From an uncultured Roseburia sp. (GTDB taxonomy: Bacteria > Bacillota > Clostridia > Lachnospirales > Lachnospiraceae): a stretch of 64,000 nucleotides of DNA. Below the pieces are notes generated by a model. That model was not told where the DNA came from, made no database searches, and saw only the letters and a list, made by a program, of their open reading frames with translations. This document shows, one piece after another, positions 36,069 to 45,682 of this stretch (position 1 is the stretch's first letter; each line of letters starts with the position of its first letter). The position numbers and the translations under genes were made by a program. The DNA lies in NCBI GenBank assembly GCA_947644305.1, contig CANRYS010000003.1, forward strand, positions 62,001 to 126,000. Direction: 5' to 3'.

Positions 36069-36097
36069 ATTATACTATTTTTGCAATGTTGTTTCAA
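36069..36097 (-). promoter_or_regulatory. Sigma-A promoter of pyrG
   Basis: On the minus strand, TTGAAA (36092-36097), 17 bases, TATAAT (36069-36074). The transcript does not start with the GGG run used for reiterative attenuation of Bacillus pyrG. Confidence 0.8.
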
Positions 36098-36139
36098 TAG
36101 GGAAAAATTTTTTTTCACGAATTCTTCACATCTATAGCA

Positions 36140-36168
36140 TTGATTTATGGGGGGAAATCCATTATACT
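36140..36168 (+). promoter_or_regulatory. Sigma-A promoter of ftsH
   Basis: TTGATT at 36140-36145, 17 bases, TATACT at 36163-36168, 38 bases before the ftsH start. Confidence 0.75.
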
Positions 36169-36206
36169 AAAATGAGTGTGTAATTACTAGGAAAGGAAAG
36201 GGTTAA

Positions 36207-38132
36207 ATGGAAAATAACAGTAATCGCAAGCAGCCTGGCAATCCGAAAAAAAATAAAACCAATATTATTATTTGCATTGCAGCGGCATTTTTTGCCTTCG
36301 GACTGATCTTGTTTTTAAATTCTGAGATTCAACGAAATACAAAAAAGGAGATATCCTATACCAAGTTTATCGAGATGCTCAAGGAGGGAAAGGTAGAAAA
36401 AGTAACCTTTGGCTCCAATGTGATCCATATTGAGCCCAAGACGGAAGAGCGGGTGGCGATGTTTAAAGTCACTTATTATACCGGTTATGTCAATGATACG
36501 GCGCTGGTCCAGGACATGCTCAACAAATATAACGTAGAGTTTTCGGCGAAGATCGAGGATACCAGCTCCGGTGTGCTGGAATTTTTCCTGGCGTATATCC
36601 TTCCCTTTGTGGGGATGTGGGTGGTTCTCTGGCTTCTCATGCGCTTTATGGCGAGAAGCGGCGGGGGCGGCGGCCTGATGGGTGTGGGCAAGTCCACCGC
36701 AAAAATGTATGTGGAAAAAGAGACAGGGGTTACCTTTAAGGATGTGGCAGGTGAAGAGGAGGCGAAGGAGTCTCTGACGGAGCTGGTGGACTTCCTAAAG
36801 AACCCGGATAAATACCGGAAGATCGGGGCGAGACTTCCGAAAGGAGCGCTTCTGGTAGGCCCTCCAGGAACTGGTAAGACCCTGCTGGCAAAGGCGCTTG
36901 CCGGAGAGGCCAGCGTACCTTTCTTTTCCCTGTCCGGTTCGGATTTTGTGGAAATGTTTGTAGGAGTGGGTGCTTCCCGTGTCCGGGATCTTTTTAAACA
37001 GGCGCAGTCCATGGCGCCCTGTATCATATTCATCGATGAGATCGACGCCATCGGTAAGAGCAGGGATACCCAGTATGGCGGCGGCAATGACGAGCGGGAG
37101 CAGACGCTGAACCAGTTGCTCTCGGAGATGGATGGTTTTGATTCCTCCAAGGGTATCGTCATTCTAGGGGCTACCAACCGACCAGAGGTGCTGGATAAGG
37201 CATTGTTGCGTCCGGGGCGTTTTGACCGGAGGATCATTGTGGAGAAACCGGATCTCAAAGGAAGGATCGATGTGCTTAAGGTGCATTCCCATGATGTGCT
37301 GATGGATGATTCCGTGGATCTGGAGGAGATTGCTCTTGCGACTTCTGGTGCAGTGGGTGCAGACCTTGCCAATATGGTCAACGAGGCGGCGATTATGGCG
37401 GTCAAGGATGGCAGAAAGGTAGTCAGCCAGAAGGATCTCTTCGAGGCAGTGGAGGTTGTCTTTGCCGGAAAAGAGAAAAAAGACCGGATACTGGGCGAAG
37501 AAGAGAAGAAGATCGTGGCGTACCATGAAGTGGGGCATGCCTTGATCACCACTCTGTTGAAAAATGCGGAGCCGGTGCAGAAGATCACCATCGTGCCCCG
37601 TACAATGGGAGCGCTGGGCTACGTGATGCAGGTGCCGGAGGAAGAAAAATATCTACGGAAAAAAGAAGAACTTATTTCTAAGATCGTGACGCTCTATGGT
37701 GGGCGGGCTGCCGAAGAGATCATATTTGGCGATGTGACCACTGGCGCTTCCAATGATATCGAACAGGCCACCTCCATTGCCAGAGCCATGATCACCCAGT
37801 ACGGAATGAGTGAGAAATTTGGCATGATCGGACTGGAGTCCATTCAGAACCGCTATCTGGACGGACGAACTGTCATGAACTGCGGCGACCGGACGGAGAG
37901 TGAAGTAGATCAAGAGGTAATGGCATTCTTGAAAGAATGTTATGAAAAGGCCTACAAGATGATCGATGAAAATAAAGAAGTTCTTCATAAGCTGGCGGCA
38001 CATCTGGTAGAGCGGGAGACCATCACCGGAAAAGAGTTTGTCAGGATCTATGAGGAGGAGACGGGAACTGTTCTGAAAAAGGACGATAACAAGGATAAAC
38101 CGGAGATTGAGGAGAACACGGATGGCGTATGA
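36207..38132 (+). CDS. ftsH: ATP-dependent zinc metalloprotease FtsH
   Basis: The 641-residue membrane AAA protease has TM1 at about 19-38, an external FtsH_ext domain and TM2 at about 126-148. Walker A is GPPGTGKT (218-225), Walker B is [12 protein letters not shown], and the second region of homology follows. The zinc site HEVGH is at 440-444, followed by the M41 peptidase domain. It degrades membrane and regulatory proteins. The acidic/Lys tail overlaps the HAD gene by 11 bp. Confidence 0.98.
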   Translation: MENNSNRKQPGNPKKNKTNIIICIAAAFFAFGLILFLNSEIQRNTKKEISYTKFIEMLKEGKVEKVTFGSNVIHIEPKTEERVAMFKVTYYTGYVNDTALVQDMLNKYNVEFSAKIEDTSSGVLEFFLAYILPFVGMWVVLWLLMRFMARSGGGGGLMGVGKSTAKMYVEKETGVTFKDVAGEEEAKESLTELVDFLKNPDKYRKIGARLPKGALLVGPPGTGKTLLAKALAGEASVPFFSLSGSDFVEMFVGVGASRVRDLFKQAQSMAPCIIFIDEIDAIGKSRDTQYGGGNDEREQTLNQLLSEMDGFDSSKGIVILGATNRPEVLDKALLRPGRFDRRIIVEKPDLKGRIDVLKVHSHDVLMDDSVDLEEIALATSGAVGADLANMVNEAAIMAVKDGRKVVSQKDLFEAVEVVFAGKEKKDRILGEEEKKIVAYHEVGHALITTLLKNAEPVQKITIVPRTMGALGYVMQVPEEEKYLRKKEELISKIVTLYGGRAAEEIIFGDVTTGASNDIEQATSIARAMITQYGMSEKFGMIGLESIQNRYLDGRTVMNCGDRTESEVDQEVMAFLKECYEKAYKMIDENKEVLHKLAAHLVERETITGKEFVRIYEEETGTVLKKDDNKDKPEIEENTDGV

Positions 38133-38925
38133 AGTATTGGTACTGGATGTAGACGGAACATTGATGCGGACGGATAAGACGATCTCAAAGAAGACCATCG
38201 ATGCTATCGTGGATTTGCAGCAGTCCGGGGTGAAGGTGGCCATCGCCTCCGGCAGATGTACGGCGGGGATTCTTCCCACTGCCCGGATGATCCGGTTGGA
38301 TGAATTTGGCGGCTATATTGTTTCCTATAATGGGGGATGTATCAGTAACTGTCAGACCGGAGAGATCATTTACAATATCAATCTTCCTGAAGGAATCGTA
38401 CAGGAGATCTATGAATTTTCCAAGAAGGAAAAGACCGGGATCATGACCTATCATGGAAATGACATTATCGCAGAAAATGACGCCGACCAGTATATACAGA
38501 TCGATGCGAAGGGCTGTGGTATCGATATTCATGTGGTGGAGGATTTCGGTAAAGAGGTTGTCTATCCAGTGAACAAGTGCCTGCTGACGGGAGACCCGGA
38601 TTATATGGCTGGTGTCGAACCAAGAGCTGCTGCGGCTTTTGAGGGACGGTTGAGTGTGTACCGGTCTGAGGATTTTTATGTGGAAATGATGCCTCTGGGC
38701 ATCGATAAGGCATATGGACTGTCCAGGCTGTTAGACCGGCTGGGTTATTCGAGAAAGCAGATGATCTGCTGCGGCGACGGTTTCAATGACATCTCCATGA
38801 TCGAATACGCCGGCGTCGGCGTGGCGATGGCAAATGCCAGTGAGGAAGTGAGGGCAAAGGCGGATTATATCGCGCCCCACTGTGATGAAGATGGGCTGGT
38901 GGATGTGATCAAGAAATATTTTTAG
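38122..38925 (+). CDS. Cof-type HAD-superfamily hydrolase
   Basis: The start at ATG 38122 (GAGGAG seven bases ahead) gives 267 residues. Motif I is [14 protein letters not shown], motif II lies in VAIASGR, the motif III Lys is present, and motif IV is [24 protein letters not shown]. This is the Cof subfamily (type IIB cap) of sugar-phosphate/FMN/pyridoxal-phosphate phosphatases. The substrate cannot be assigned by sequence. It lies in an operon between ftsH and uvrC. Confidence 0.93.
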   Translation: MAYEVLVLDVDGTLMRTDKTISKKTIDAIVDLQQSGVKVAIASGRCTAGILPTARMIRLDEFGGYIVSYNGGCISNCQTGEIIYNINLPEGIVQEIYEFSKKEKTGIMTYHGNDIIAENDADQYIQIDAKGCGIDIHVVEDFGKEVVYPVNKCLLTGDPDYMAGVEPRAAAAFEGRLSVYRSEDFYVEMMPLGIDKAYGLSRLLDRLGYSRKQMICCGDGFNDISMIEYAGVGVAMANASEEVRAKADYIAPHCDEDGLVDVIKKYF

Positions 38926-38938
38926 AGGAGGCGGCACG

Positions 38939-40777
38939 GTGTTTGACTTAGAGGCGGAGTTGAAAAAACTTCCGGATAAGCCGGGAGTATATCTGATGCA
39001 TGACAAAGAGGATCATATTATTTATGTGGGAAAGGCTGTTGTGCTGAAAAACCGGGTGAGGCAGTATTTTCAGAAGAGCCGCAACGTGTCCCCCAAGATC
39101 GCCAGAATGATCGAACAGATCGCCTGGTTTGAATATATCGTGACGGACAGTGAGTTAGAAGCCCTGGTGCTGGAGTGCAACCTGATCAAAGAACACAATC
39201 CCAAATATAACACGATGCTGAAGGATGGCAAGAGCTATCCTTTTTTGAAAGCTACGATTCAGGAAGATTTTCCTCGGTTTGTCCTCTCCAGGCAGATGAA
39301 ACGGGATGGCGCCAAATATTTTGGACCATTCACCAGTGGAGCAGCGATCCGGGATACCATCGAGCTTCTGAATAAACTGTTTCATCTGAGAAACTGCCGG
39401 AAAGTTCTCCCGCGGGATGTAGGGAAGGAGAGACCCTGTCTGTACCATCAGATGGGGCAGTGTCCAGCGCCCTGTCAAGGCAGTGTGGACCGAGAAGAAT
39501 ATAGGGAAAATTTCCAGAAGGCAATTTCCTTTCTGAATGGAAATACGAAAGAAGTTATGAAGGATTTGCAGCAAAAAATGGAACAGTTGGCGCAGAATAT
39601 GCAGTTTGAGGAGGCAGCGGTTTACCGGGATCTCATCGACAGCGTCAGGCAGGTGACAGAACGCCAGAAGATCACCAGCGATGACCAGGAGGACAGGGAT
39701 ATCATCGCCATCGCCAGAAAGGAGGACGAGGCAGTGGTACAGGTATTCTTCATCCGTGGCGGAAAGCTGATCGGTAGGGAGCACTATTATTTGTCGGGAG
39801 TGCTGGAAGAGGACGAGGGGCACATATTAAGCGCCTTCATCAAGCAGATGTATGCGGGGACGCCCTATGTGCCGCGGGAACTCTGGACCGAGTGCGAGCC
39901 GGAAGACAGTGGGGCGATCCTGGAGTGGCTGGCGAAAAAGCGGGGGCATAAAGTCTTTTTCAGACATCCCAAGAGGGGAGAAAAGGTGCGGCTGCTGGAT
40001 CTGGCAAAGCGCAATGCCCATATGGTTCTTTCCCAGGATGCCGAGAAGCTTAAGCAGGAGAGGGAAAAGACACTGGGAGCCATGGAAGAGATCGAGAGGC
40101 TTCTTGGTCTTCAGGGGCTGAACCGGGTCGAATCTTATGACATTTCTAATATCAATGGCTTTGAGACGGTGGGTTCCATGGTGGTATTTGAGAAAGGGCG
40201 CGCCAAGAAAAATGATTACCGGAAGTTTCGTATCCGAACAGTGACAGGCCCCGATGATTATCACTCCATGGAAGAGCTTCTGATGAGGCGTTTTACCCAT
40301 GGCCAGAGACAGGAGCTGGCAGAGATGGATTCCTTCCGACTGTTTCCAGACGTGATTTTTATGGATGGGGGAAAGGGACAGGTCAATGTGGCGGAGAGAG
40401 TTCTCCAGGAATTAAAGATCGATATTCCAGTATGCGGCATGGTAAAGGACGACCATCACCGGACAAGGGGATTATTTTTCAGAAACGAAGAGATACCCAT
40501 CGATATCCATGGCCAGGGCTTCCGGCTCATCACCAGAATTCAGGATGAAACCCACCGTTTTGCCATCGAGTACCACCGGCAGATCCGGGGAAAGGCACAG
40601 GTGCATTCGATCCTGGATGACATTCCTACCATTGGTACCGCGAGGCGAAAGGCGCTGATGAAGTACTATGAATCCCTGGACGACATCAAGAAAGCCACGA
40701 TAGAGGAATTAAAGGAAGTGCCGGGGATGAACGAGCGGTCAGCGAAAGCTGTAGTGGAGTTTTTCAGGGAAGGGTGA
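38939..40777 (+). CDS. uvrC: Excinuclease ABC subunit C
   Basis: The GTG start follows GAGGAGGCGG. The 612-residue protein has the GIY-YIG nuclease ([19 protein letters not shown]), a UVR motif near residue 200-235, the C-terminal RNase H-like nuclease ([20 protein letters not shown], then [12 protein letters not shown]) and a final helix-hairpin-helix ([16 protein letters not shown]). UvrC makes both incisions in nucleotide-excision repair with UvrAB, which are not in this window. Confidence 0.97.
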   Translation: MFDLEAELKKLPDKPGVYLMHDKEDHIIYVGKAVVLKNRVRQYFQKSRNVSPKIARMIEQIAWFEYIVTDSELEALVLECNLIKEHNPKYNTMLKDGKSYPFLKATIQEDFPRFVLSRQMKRDGAKYFGPFTSGAAIRDTIELLNKLFHLRNCRKVLPRDVGKERPCLYHQMGQCPAPCQGSVDREEYRENFQKAISFLNGNTKEVMKDLQQKMEQLAQNMQFEEAAVYRDLIDSVRQVTERQKITSDDQEDRDIIAIARKEDEAVVQVFFIRGGKLIGREHYYLSGVLEEDEGHILSAFIKQMYAGTPYVPRELWTECEPEDSGAILEWLAKKRGHKVFFRHPKRGEKVRLLDLAKRNAHMVLSQDAEKLKQEREKTLGAMEEIERLLGLQGLNRVESYDISNINGFETVGSMVVFEKGRAKKNDYRKFRIRTVTGPDDYHSMEELLMRRFTHGQRQELAEMDSFRLFPDVIFMDGGKGQVNVAERVLQELKIDIPVCGMVKDDHHRTRGLFFRNEEIPIDIHGQGFRLITRIQDETHRFAIEYHRQIRGKAQVHSILDDIPTIGTARRKALMKYYESLDDIKKATIEELKEVPGMNERSAKAVVEFFREG

Positions 40778-40834
40778 GACTATTAAGAGAAATTATCCTG
40801 GTTTAATTAAGAAAATATTATAGATAAGTTTAAG

Positions 40835-40863
40835 TTGTAATGGTTTGTCGAATGTGCTAAAAT
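40835..40863 (+). promoter_or_regulatory. Promoter of the putative type I toxin mRNA
   Basis: TTGTAA at 40835-40840, 17 bases, TAAAAT at 40858-40863. The leader from about 40870 can fold CATTCT/AGAATG (40903-40918) so that the GGGGG ribosome site is masked. Confidence 0.6.
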
Positions 40864-40930
40864 ACCAATATGGAGTAATCGTGTTACAGGGTGTGTTGAC
40901 CTCATTCTGCAAAGAATGGGGGTGATGTCT

Positions 40931-41020
40931 ATGAAAATTCATTTTGATTTTAAGGATCTAATGACGTTTGGTCTATTCCTTTTGGCATTACTTACATTCG
41001 TATTTTCGTTTTGTAAGTAG
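40931..41020 (+). CDS. Putative type I toxin: 29-residue hydrophobic peptide
   Basis: The reading frame MKIHFDFKDLMTFGLFLLAL followed by LTFVFSFCK encodes a short single-TM peptide with GGGGGTG eight bases before ATG. The pattern of a short polar start, a FGLFLLALLTFVF helix and a basic end resembles the 'putative holin-like toxin' peptides of Firmicutes, which are repressed by antisense RNA. The ribosome site can pair with the upstream ACCTCATTCT segment, a typical feature of such mRNAs. A convergent promoter and a shared hairpin lie downstream. Toxicity is inferred only. Confidence 0.65.
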   Translation: MKIHFDFKDLMTFGLFLLALLTFVFSFCK

Positions 41021-41031
41021 TAATACATAGT

Positions 41032-41067
41032 AAAGCCACCCTGAACTTGACGGAGATGGGTGGCTTT
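41032..41067. terminator. Hairpin shared by the toxin mRNA and antisense RNA
   Basis: A perfect 10-bp stem, AAAGCCACCC (41032-41041) with GGGTGGCTTT (41058-41067), is symmetrical and can serve both strands. T-runs are short on both sides. Confidence 0.65.
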
Positions 41068-41114
41068 GCTATCTAAACTAATTGGTCAACCCCTTGTGGG
41101 CAGTTGCTCCTATA
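41032..41114 (-). ncRNA. Putative antisense antitoxin RNA (~83 nt)
   Basis: It would start near 41114 from the minus-strand promoter at 41122-41150 and end at the shared hairpin. A 5' hairpin CAACTGCCC/GGGGTTG (41087-41106) fits an antisense RNA with a kissing loop. It overlaps the 3' end of the toxin message rather than its coding part, as in TxpA/RatA-type systems. Confidence 0.5.
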
Positions 41115-41121
41115 TAAATTT

Positions 41122-41150
41122 ATTCTAACATAATAAATCTAAAAAGTAAA
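41122..41150 (-). promoter_or_regulatory. Promoter of the antisense RNA
   Basis: On the minus strand, TTTACT (41145-41150), 17 bases, TAGAAT (41122-41127). There is no coding sequence downstream on this strand before the hairpin, so it serves an RNA. Confidence 0.55.
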
Positions 41151-41185
41151 TGTTATAATTTTTTAATGAAGGTTTTTGTATCACC

Positions 41186-42535
41186 TCACCGGAATTTCGG
41201 ATAGTCATATGTATACAGCGCCTTTGTGGAATAACATCTGCTGAACAACAAGATTCGCTGGGCGATTTTTTCCGAGTACCATGGATCTGTGGCGTACTGG
41301 TGATTCAGATTCGATGGGTTAAATCGGAATTTAAATATTGTGTTCTGGCTTGGCTTTGCCTCAAAGTAGTTTTCCCGGATGAATTTGGCGGCGCCGTAGA
41401 TCGCCTTATCCACGGTGGTCCATCCCTTATAGTAGGCATGGGAGGTGGCGCCGGTCTTCGGATCGCTGTCATATGCCTTGATTCCGTAAAGATTGTAGAC
41501 CATGGCGGATTTGGGGATCTTTTTTGTGATAAATTTGCCCCCGGAACGGGCATAGGAAGGCAGCGCAACGCGGGTGATCCGGTTGCCCCGGGCGAGGGAA
41601 CTTGTGCCATAGGCGGACTCCAGAAATGTCTGGGACACAAAGTACATCGGATCGATGCCCTCTTTTTTCGCAGCGGCGAGCATTACCTTACCTTTCCCGT
41701 ACAACACGCTGTAGGAGGGTCCGCGCCCTTTGTTTTCACAGGCGTTCTTGATGTAATAATTATAGGTAGATAAAAATTTCTCTTCATTTACAGGACGGTA
41801 TTTATCCAGCCGAAGGAACTGAAATCCATAGGAGGTATCCTTTTTATAATTCACCAGCCGTTTGTATTCTGCCAGAGAGGCGCGGCCGGAACGGTTCTTC
41901 TGGATGGCGGCATAATTGTTTAGAGTCCAGTTGTACCGGGTAAAGATCTTCTTTCCCACAAAATTCAGAACCGGTTTGGAGAGCTGCGCTACGCCCAGGG
42001 CTTCGTCCCAGAGATAATTGATGCCCAGCGCCTGTACCACTTCCCGGAAGGGGACAAGGATGGTCTTAATCTCTGATTTACTGTAGGTGACGGACACAGG
42101 TGCCTGAGGAAGAGCGCTGGTGTTCTGGTTTACCGTGATGGAAGGCTGGTTCAGATGCATGACGATAAATTTGTCATTTTTAGAAATGGTTATTTTCTTT
42201 AATTTCTTATAGTATTTATATCGAACTTTTATTCCCTGGCTGGCAAAGGTTTCTTTCAAAGGAACCATAACGGTTCCGTTTATCTTTACCGCTGGTGTCT
42301 TCTGTAGGTTGAGCTGTTTGGACTCATAGACCACTGTGATTTTTTCTCCACGGTAGCTAGTCTCCTGGCCGCCGACGGTGTAAGGCACAGTGATGGCATT
42401 TTTGCTGCTGGCTGGCGCCGGAGTGGAAGAATTCGGAATCTCCCAGACCGAGATGGCCTCAGCGCCTTCAGACAGGATATTTGTGCCGAGGCACATACAC
42501 AGGAATAGGGCAAATAATGATCTCAAACGTCTCAT
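41186..42535 (-). CDS. Secreted N-acetylglucosaminidase with stalk domain
   Basis: The 449-residue protein has a signal peptide (SLFALFLCMCLGTNILSEGAEA). A copper-amine-oxidase-N-like stalk domain follows (about residues 60-190: VKINGTVMVPLKETFASQGI and ILVPFREVVQALGINYLWD). The C-terminal glucosaminidase domain has FVSQTFLESAYGTSSLARGN with the catalytic Glu, then YNLYGIKAYDSDP and AIYGAAKFI. It cleaves the glycan chain of peptidoglycan, probably in wall turnover or daughter-cell separation. Divergent from the symporter gene, 54 bp apart. Confidence 0.92.
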   Translation of the reverse strand: MRRLRSLFALFLCMCLGTNILSEGAEAISVWEIPNSSTPAPASSKNAITVPYTVGGQETSYRGEKITVVYESKQLNLQKTPAVKINGTVMVPLKETFASQGIKVRYKYYKKLKKITISKNDKFIVMHLNQPSITVNQNTSALPQAPVSVTYSKSEIKTILVPFREVVQALGINYLWDEALGVAQLSKPVLNFVGKKIFTRYNWTLNNYAAIQKNRSGRASLAEYKRLVNYKKDTSYGFQFLRLDKYRPVNEEKFLSTYNYYIKNACENKGRGPSYSVLYGKGKVMLAAAKKEGIDPMYFVSQTFLESAYGTSSLARGNRITRVALPSYARSGGKFITKKIPKSAMVYNLYGIKAYDSDPKTGATSHAYYKGWTTVDKAIYGAAKFIRENYFEAKPSQNTIFKFRFNPSNLNHQYATDPWYSEKIAQRILLFSRCYSTKALYTYDYPKFR

Positions 42536-42589
42536 AATCGGATTTCCTTTCTCATAGACTATTTAAAAAAGCGGAGTTCCGTGTAGAAA

Positions 42590-43876
42590 ATGAAGATTAT
42601 ATCAGGAATTAACAATGTGATGTGGGGTGGACCTCTGCTGATTCTTCTACTAGGGATACATATTTATTTTACTATAAGGACAGGATTTGTCCAGCGGAAA
42701 ATAAAAAAGGCGGTGAAATACTCAGTGAAGGGAGATGCCTCCGAGGGGATGAGCGCCTTTGGCACATTGACTACGACGCTGGCTGCGACGCTGGGTACTG
42801 GGAATATCATCGGCGTATCCACAGCAGTTTATCTCGGAGGGCCGGGCGGAGTGTTCTGGTGCTGGGTCACCGGGCTGCTGGGGATGGCGACTACCTATGC
42901 GGAAACTCTTCTCTCCTGTCGGTATCGAAGCAAGGCTGCAGAGGGGCACAATGTGGGTGGAGTGATGTATGTTCTGGAGCGTGGGCTGGGAAAAAAGAGA
43001 CTTGCTTTTTTTTATAGTTTCCTCATCTGCCTGTCTGCCTTTTGCGCCGGTTGCACCACCCAGTCCAATGCGATCTCGGAGACTTGTATGGACGTGTGGG
43101 GGATACCTAAGTGGGCGGCGGGGATCGCGGTGGCACTTCCGGTTGGTCTGGTGATTCTTCAGGGGGTCAAGTGGATCGAACAGGTCTGTATGGCGCTGGT
43201 GCCAGCGATGGCCTTTCTATTTCTGGGGGGGTGCATCGCATTTATCTTTTTGCATGCGTCTTTGCTTCCAGAGGCTGTTCTTGTGGTTGTCAAATCTGCT
43301 TTTAGCTCCAGCGCTTTTCTTGGAGGAGCGGTGGGCTTTTCTGTGGGAAGGGCAGTGAGATATGGGGTGGCCAGAGGACTATTCACCAATGAGGCGGGTC
43401 TGGGAACCTCTGGTATCGCTGCGGCATCGGGGTCGGATCAGATCCCTCCAGAACGGCAGGGATTGATCTCCATGACGGCGACGTTCTGGGATACGGTGGT
43501 GATGTGCGCCATTACGGGGATCGTAGTGGTCATGTTTGTAATTATGAACGAACAGGCGCTGGTGGAGCTGCCCGCCGGACTTCTCGTCAAGGGAGCATTT
43601 GATACCCTACCTCTGCTGGGAGAGGAACTGATCGCGGTAGCTACGGTCTGCTTTGCGGTGGCTACGCTGATCGGCTGGTCCTATTTTGGCCAGGTGGCGG
43701 CAGATTATATGGGAGGAAAATCTCTGGTGAGAAGCTACCAGTATATCTATGTGATCATGATCTTTGCCGGTGCGGTGATGCCGATGGGGATCGTGTGGGA
43801 GATTACAGACTTTATCAACATTTTCATCCTGGTTCCGGCGGTATATGCGTTGATAAAGTGCAGGAAGAGTATATGA
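42590..43876 (+). CDS. Alanine/glycine:cation symporter (AGCS family)
   Basis: The 428-residue protein has about 11 TM helices and AGCS signatures: SAFGTLTTTLAATLGTGNIIGVSTA near the N-terminus (residues 56-80), GGPGGVFWCWVTGLLGMATTYAE, and GVARGLFTNEAGLGTSGIAAA. It imports alanine or glycine with Na+ or H+. No strong ribosome site is visible near the ATG. It is followed by a terminator and then ddl and dapF, so local genes link to D-Ala and cell-wall precursor supply. Confidence 0.95.
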   Translation: MKIISGINNVMWGGPLLILLLGIHIYFTIRTGFVQRKIKKAVKYSVKGDASEGMSAFGTLTTTLAATLGTGNIIGVSTAVYLGGPGGVFWCWVTGLLGMATTYAETLLSCRYRSKAAEGHNVGGVMYVLERGLGKKRLAFFYSFLICLSAFCAGCTTQSNAISETCMDVWGIPKWAAGIAVALPVGLVILQGVKWIEQVCMALVPAMAFLFLGGCIAFIFLHASLLPEAVLVVVKSAFSSSAFLGGAVGFSVGRAVRYGVARGLFTNEAGLGTSGIAAASGSDQIPPERQGLISMTATFWDTVVMCAITGIVVVMFVIMNEQALVELPAGLLVKGAFDTLPLLGEELIAVATVCFAVATLIGWSYFGQVAADYMGGKSLVRSYQYIYVIMIFAGAVMPMGIVWEITDFINIFILVPAVYALIKCRKSI

Positions 43877-43930
43877 TGCTAGCTTGACGGCGCCCAAATG
43901 CCTTTTGACATCACATATGGGGGCATTGAA

Positions 43931-43957
43931 GAGGGGCGTCTTCCAGTCGCCCCTTTT
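43931..43957 (+). terminator. Rho-independent terminator after the symporter
   Basis: GGGGCG (43933-43938) pairs with CGCCCC (43948-43953), followed by TTTT. Another hairpin AATGCC/GGCATT (43903-43927) lies just before it. Confidence 0.7.
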
Positions 43958-43986
43958 CAAAATATTCATAAATATAAGGAAAAAAC

Positions 43987-44015
43987 TTGTGATATAAGGA
44001 ATATCATAGTAAAAT
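43987..44015 (+). promoter_or_regulatory. Promoter of ddl
   Basis: TTGTGA at 43987-43992, 17 bases, TAAAAT at 44010-44015. A palindrome at 44028-44049 lies at the start of the transcript. Confidence 0.6.
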
Positions 44016-44027
44016 ATAAAGATACCA

Positions 44028-44049
44028 GGGTCAAAATGCCTTTTGACCC
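44028..44049. repeat. Palindrome GGGTCAAAA-TGCC-TTTTGACCC
   Basis: A perfect 9-bp inverted repeat. The half-site AGGGTCAAAA recurs at about 45647 (before dapF) and, on the minus strand, near 36050 in the pyrG leader. It may be a dispersed small palindrome of this genome or an operator. Confidence 0.6.
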
Positions 44050-44106
44050 CAACATCATATAAAATATATGGGATAAGATTGCAGTAGAAAGGCATGGTGT
44101 AGAACA

Positions 44107-45162
44107 TTGAAAAAACAGGCAGCAGTAATATTTGGAGGAGTTTCTTCGGAGCACGAGGTATCCTGTGTCTCTGTTGTGAATGTAGTGAGTGGATTTGACA
44201 AAGATAAATATGAGCTGACATTGATCGGTATTACGAAGGAAGGAAGATGGGTACTCACAGATTCGACAGTCAGTATCGAAGATGGTACCTGGAAAAATGG
44301 TACCCAGACGGCTATTTTGTCCCCTGACAGGAGCAGGCCCGGGGTACTGGTTCTGGGAGAAGATACTTATACCTATAAGAAAATAGACGTGATCTTTCCA
44401 GTGCTTCACGGCAGATTTGGCGAGGATGGTACGATCCAGGGATTGTTCGAGATGTCAGGCATACCATATGTGGGCTGTGGGGTATTGAGTTCTGCGGTGA
44501 GTATGGATAAGATCTCCACGAAAATATTTGTGGATCAACTGGGCATCCGACAGGCGGGATATGTGACGGATATCGCTAAGGATCTGAGTGAGCTGGAGCA
44601 CACAGTGGAACAGGTGGAAGAGAAACTGGGGTATCCAGTATTTGTAAAACCATCGAATGCAGGATCTTCCTGTGGCGTCAGCAAGGCCTGCGACAGAGAG
44701 GAACTAAAGCGGGCCCTACAACTGGCAAAGGAGCATGACACCCGTGTCCTGATCGAAGAAATGATATGCGGCCATGAGGTGGAATGTGCGGTGCTGGGCG
44801 GCAATGACCTGCGGGCTTCCAAAATAGGAGAGGTGCAGGCGGCAGCAGAATTTTATGACTACGAAGCCAAGTATCACAATGCCGAGTCAAAAACAGTGAT
44901 CGATCCCCCGGAGATTCCGGCAGAGGCAAAGGAAATGGTCAGAGAAAATGCAGTGAGAATATTTAAAGCAGTCAGCGGTTTTGGACTGTCCCGGGTGGAC
45001 TTTTTTATCGAAAATGATACCAATGAAGTAGTGTTTAATGAGATCAATACGCTTCCAGGATTTACCAATATCAGCATGTATCCCATGCTCTGCAATGACA
45101 TGGGACTATCCATATCGGAACTGATCGATCGTCTGATCGAGACTGCTTTTGAGAGAGAATAG
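44107..45162 (+). CDS. ddl: D-alanine--D-alanine ligase
   Basis: The TTG start gives 351 residues. ATP-grasp motifs: VIFGGVSSEHEVSCVSVVNV at the N-terminus, FPVLHGRFGEDGTIQGLFEM, PVFVKPSNAGSSCGVSK, LIEEMICGHEVECAVLG, and VFNEINTLPGFTNISMYP. It joins two D-Ala for peptidoglycan precursors. TTG as start and the palindrome in the leader may limit expression. Followed by DUF1934 and dapF in the same direction. Confidence 0.96.
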   Translation: MKKQAAVIFGGVSSEHEVSCVSVVNVVSGFDKDKYELTLIGITKEGRWVLTDSTVSIEDGTWKNGTQTAILSPDRSRPGVLVLGEDTYTYKKIDVIFPVLHGRFGEDGTIQGLFEMSGIPYVGCGVLSSAVSMDKISTKIFVDQLGIRQAGYVTDIAKDLSELEHTVEQVEEKLGYPVFVKPSNAGSSCGVSKACDREELKRALQLAKEHDTRVLIEEMICGHEVECAVLGGNDLRASKIGEVQAAAEFYDYEAKYHNAESKTVIDPPEIPAEAKEMVRENAVRIFKAVSGFGLSRVDFFIENDTNEVVFNEINTLPGFTNISMYPMLCNDMGLSISELIDRLIETAFERE

Positions 45163-45208
45163 TCAGCCGTGGAGCACAGCATAAAATAACAGGATAAGGG
45201 GAAGACTA

Positions 45209-45640
45209 ATGAAAAAGAATGTAAAAGTTTCCATTAGCGGGATTCAGAATAATGACAATGAAGAGACGGTGGAGGTAGTGTCCGTGGGAGAGATGCTGCA
45301 GAGGGATGACCATATCTGCGTCTCTTACGAAGAGGCGGCGGATAATGCATCTGGCGTGGACTGCCAGCTAGTAAAGAGTATGCTGAAAGTAAAGCCGGAC
45401 CAGATCGAGATCATCAAAAAAGGTGCTGCGCAGACCCATATGGTCTTTATCGAAGACAGGGATACCATTTCCTATTATTCTACTCCTTTCGGGGAGCTGG
45501 AGGTGGCGATCCACACGGATCGACTGGAGCGGAAAGAGCGTGACAATGGATTTCAGATCCTGTTGGAATACGCTCTGGAGATCAATGCCTCCCATATGTC
45601 GAACTGCAATGTGGATATCCGGGTGGACTACTTGTCTTAA
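45209..45640 (+). CDS. DUF1934 beta-barrel protein
   Basis: The 143-residue protein has the DUF1934 pattern: VSISGIQ..., then ISYEEAAD-like strands, LKVKPDQIEIIKKGAAQTHMVF, YYSTPFGELEVAIHT, and a C-terminal LLEYALEINASHMSNCNVDIRV. Members fold as calycin-like barrels and occur next to cell-wall or arginyl-tRNA synthetase genes in Firmicutes. No reaction is established. It lies in a run with ddl and dapF. Confidence 0.85.
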   Translation: MKKNVKVSISGIQNNDNEETVEVVSVGEMLQRDDHICVSYEEAADNASGVDCQLVKSMLKVKPDQIEIIKKGAAQTHMVFIEDRDTISYYSTPFGELEVAIHTDRLERKERDNGFQILLEYALEINASHMSNCNVDIRVDYLS

Positions 45641-45682
45641 CGCCAGGGTCAAAATACCTATCAGAGGAGAGGAGATGGCAGC

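Noticed and set aside
36485-37591. 368-codon minus-strand frame within ftsH
   Set aside because: It is an antisense shadow of a conserved gene; its Ser/Pro-rich composition is typical of such shadows.
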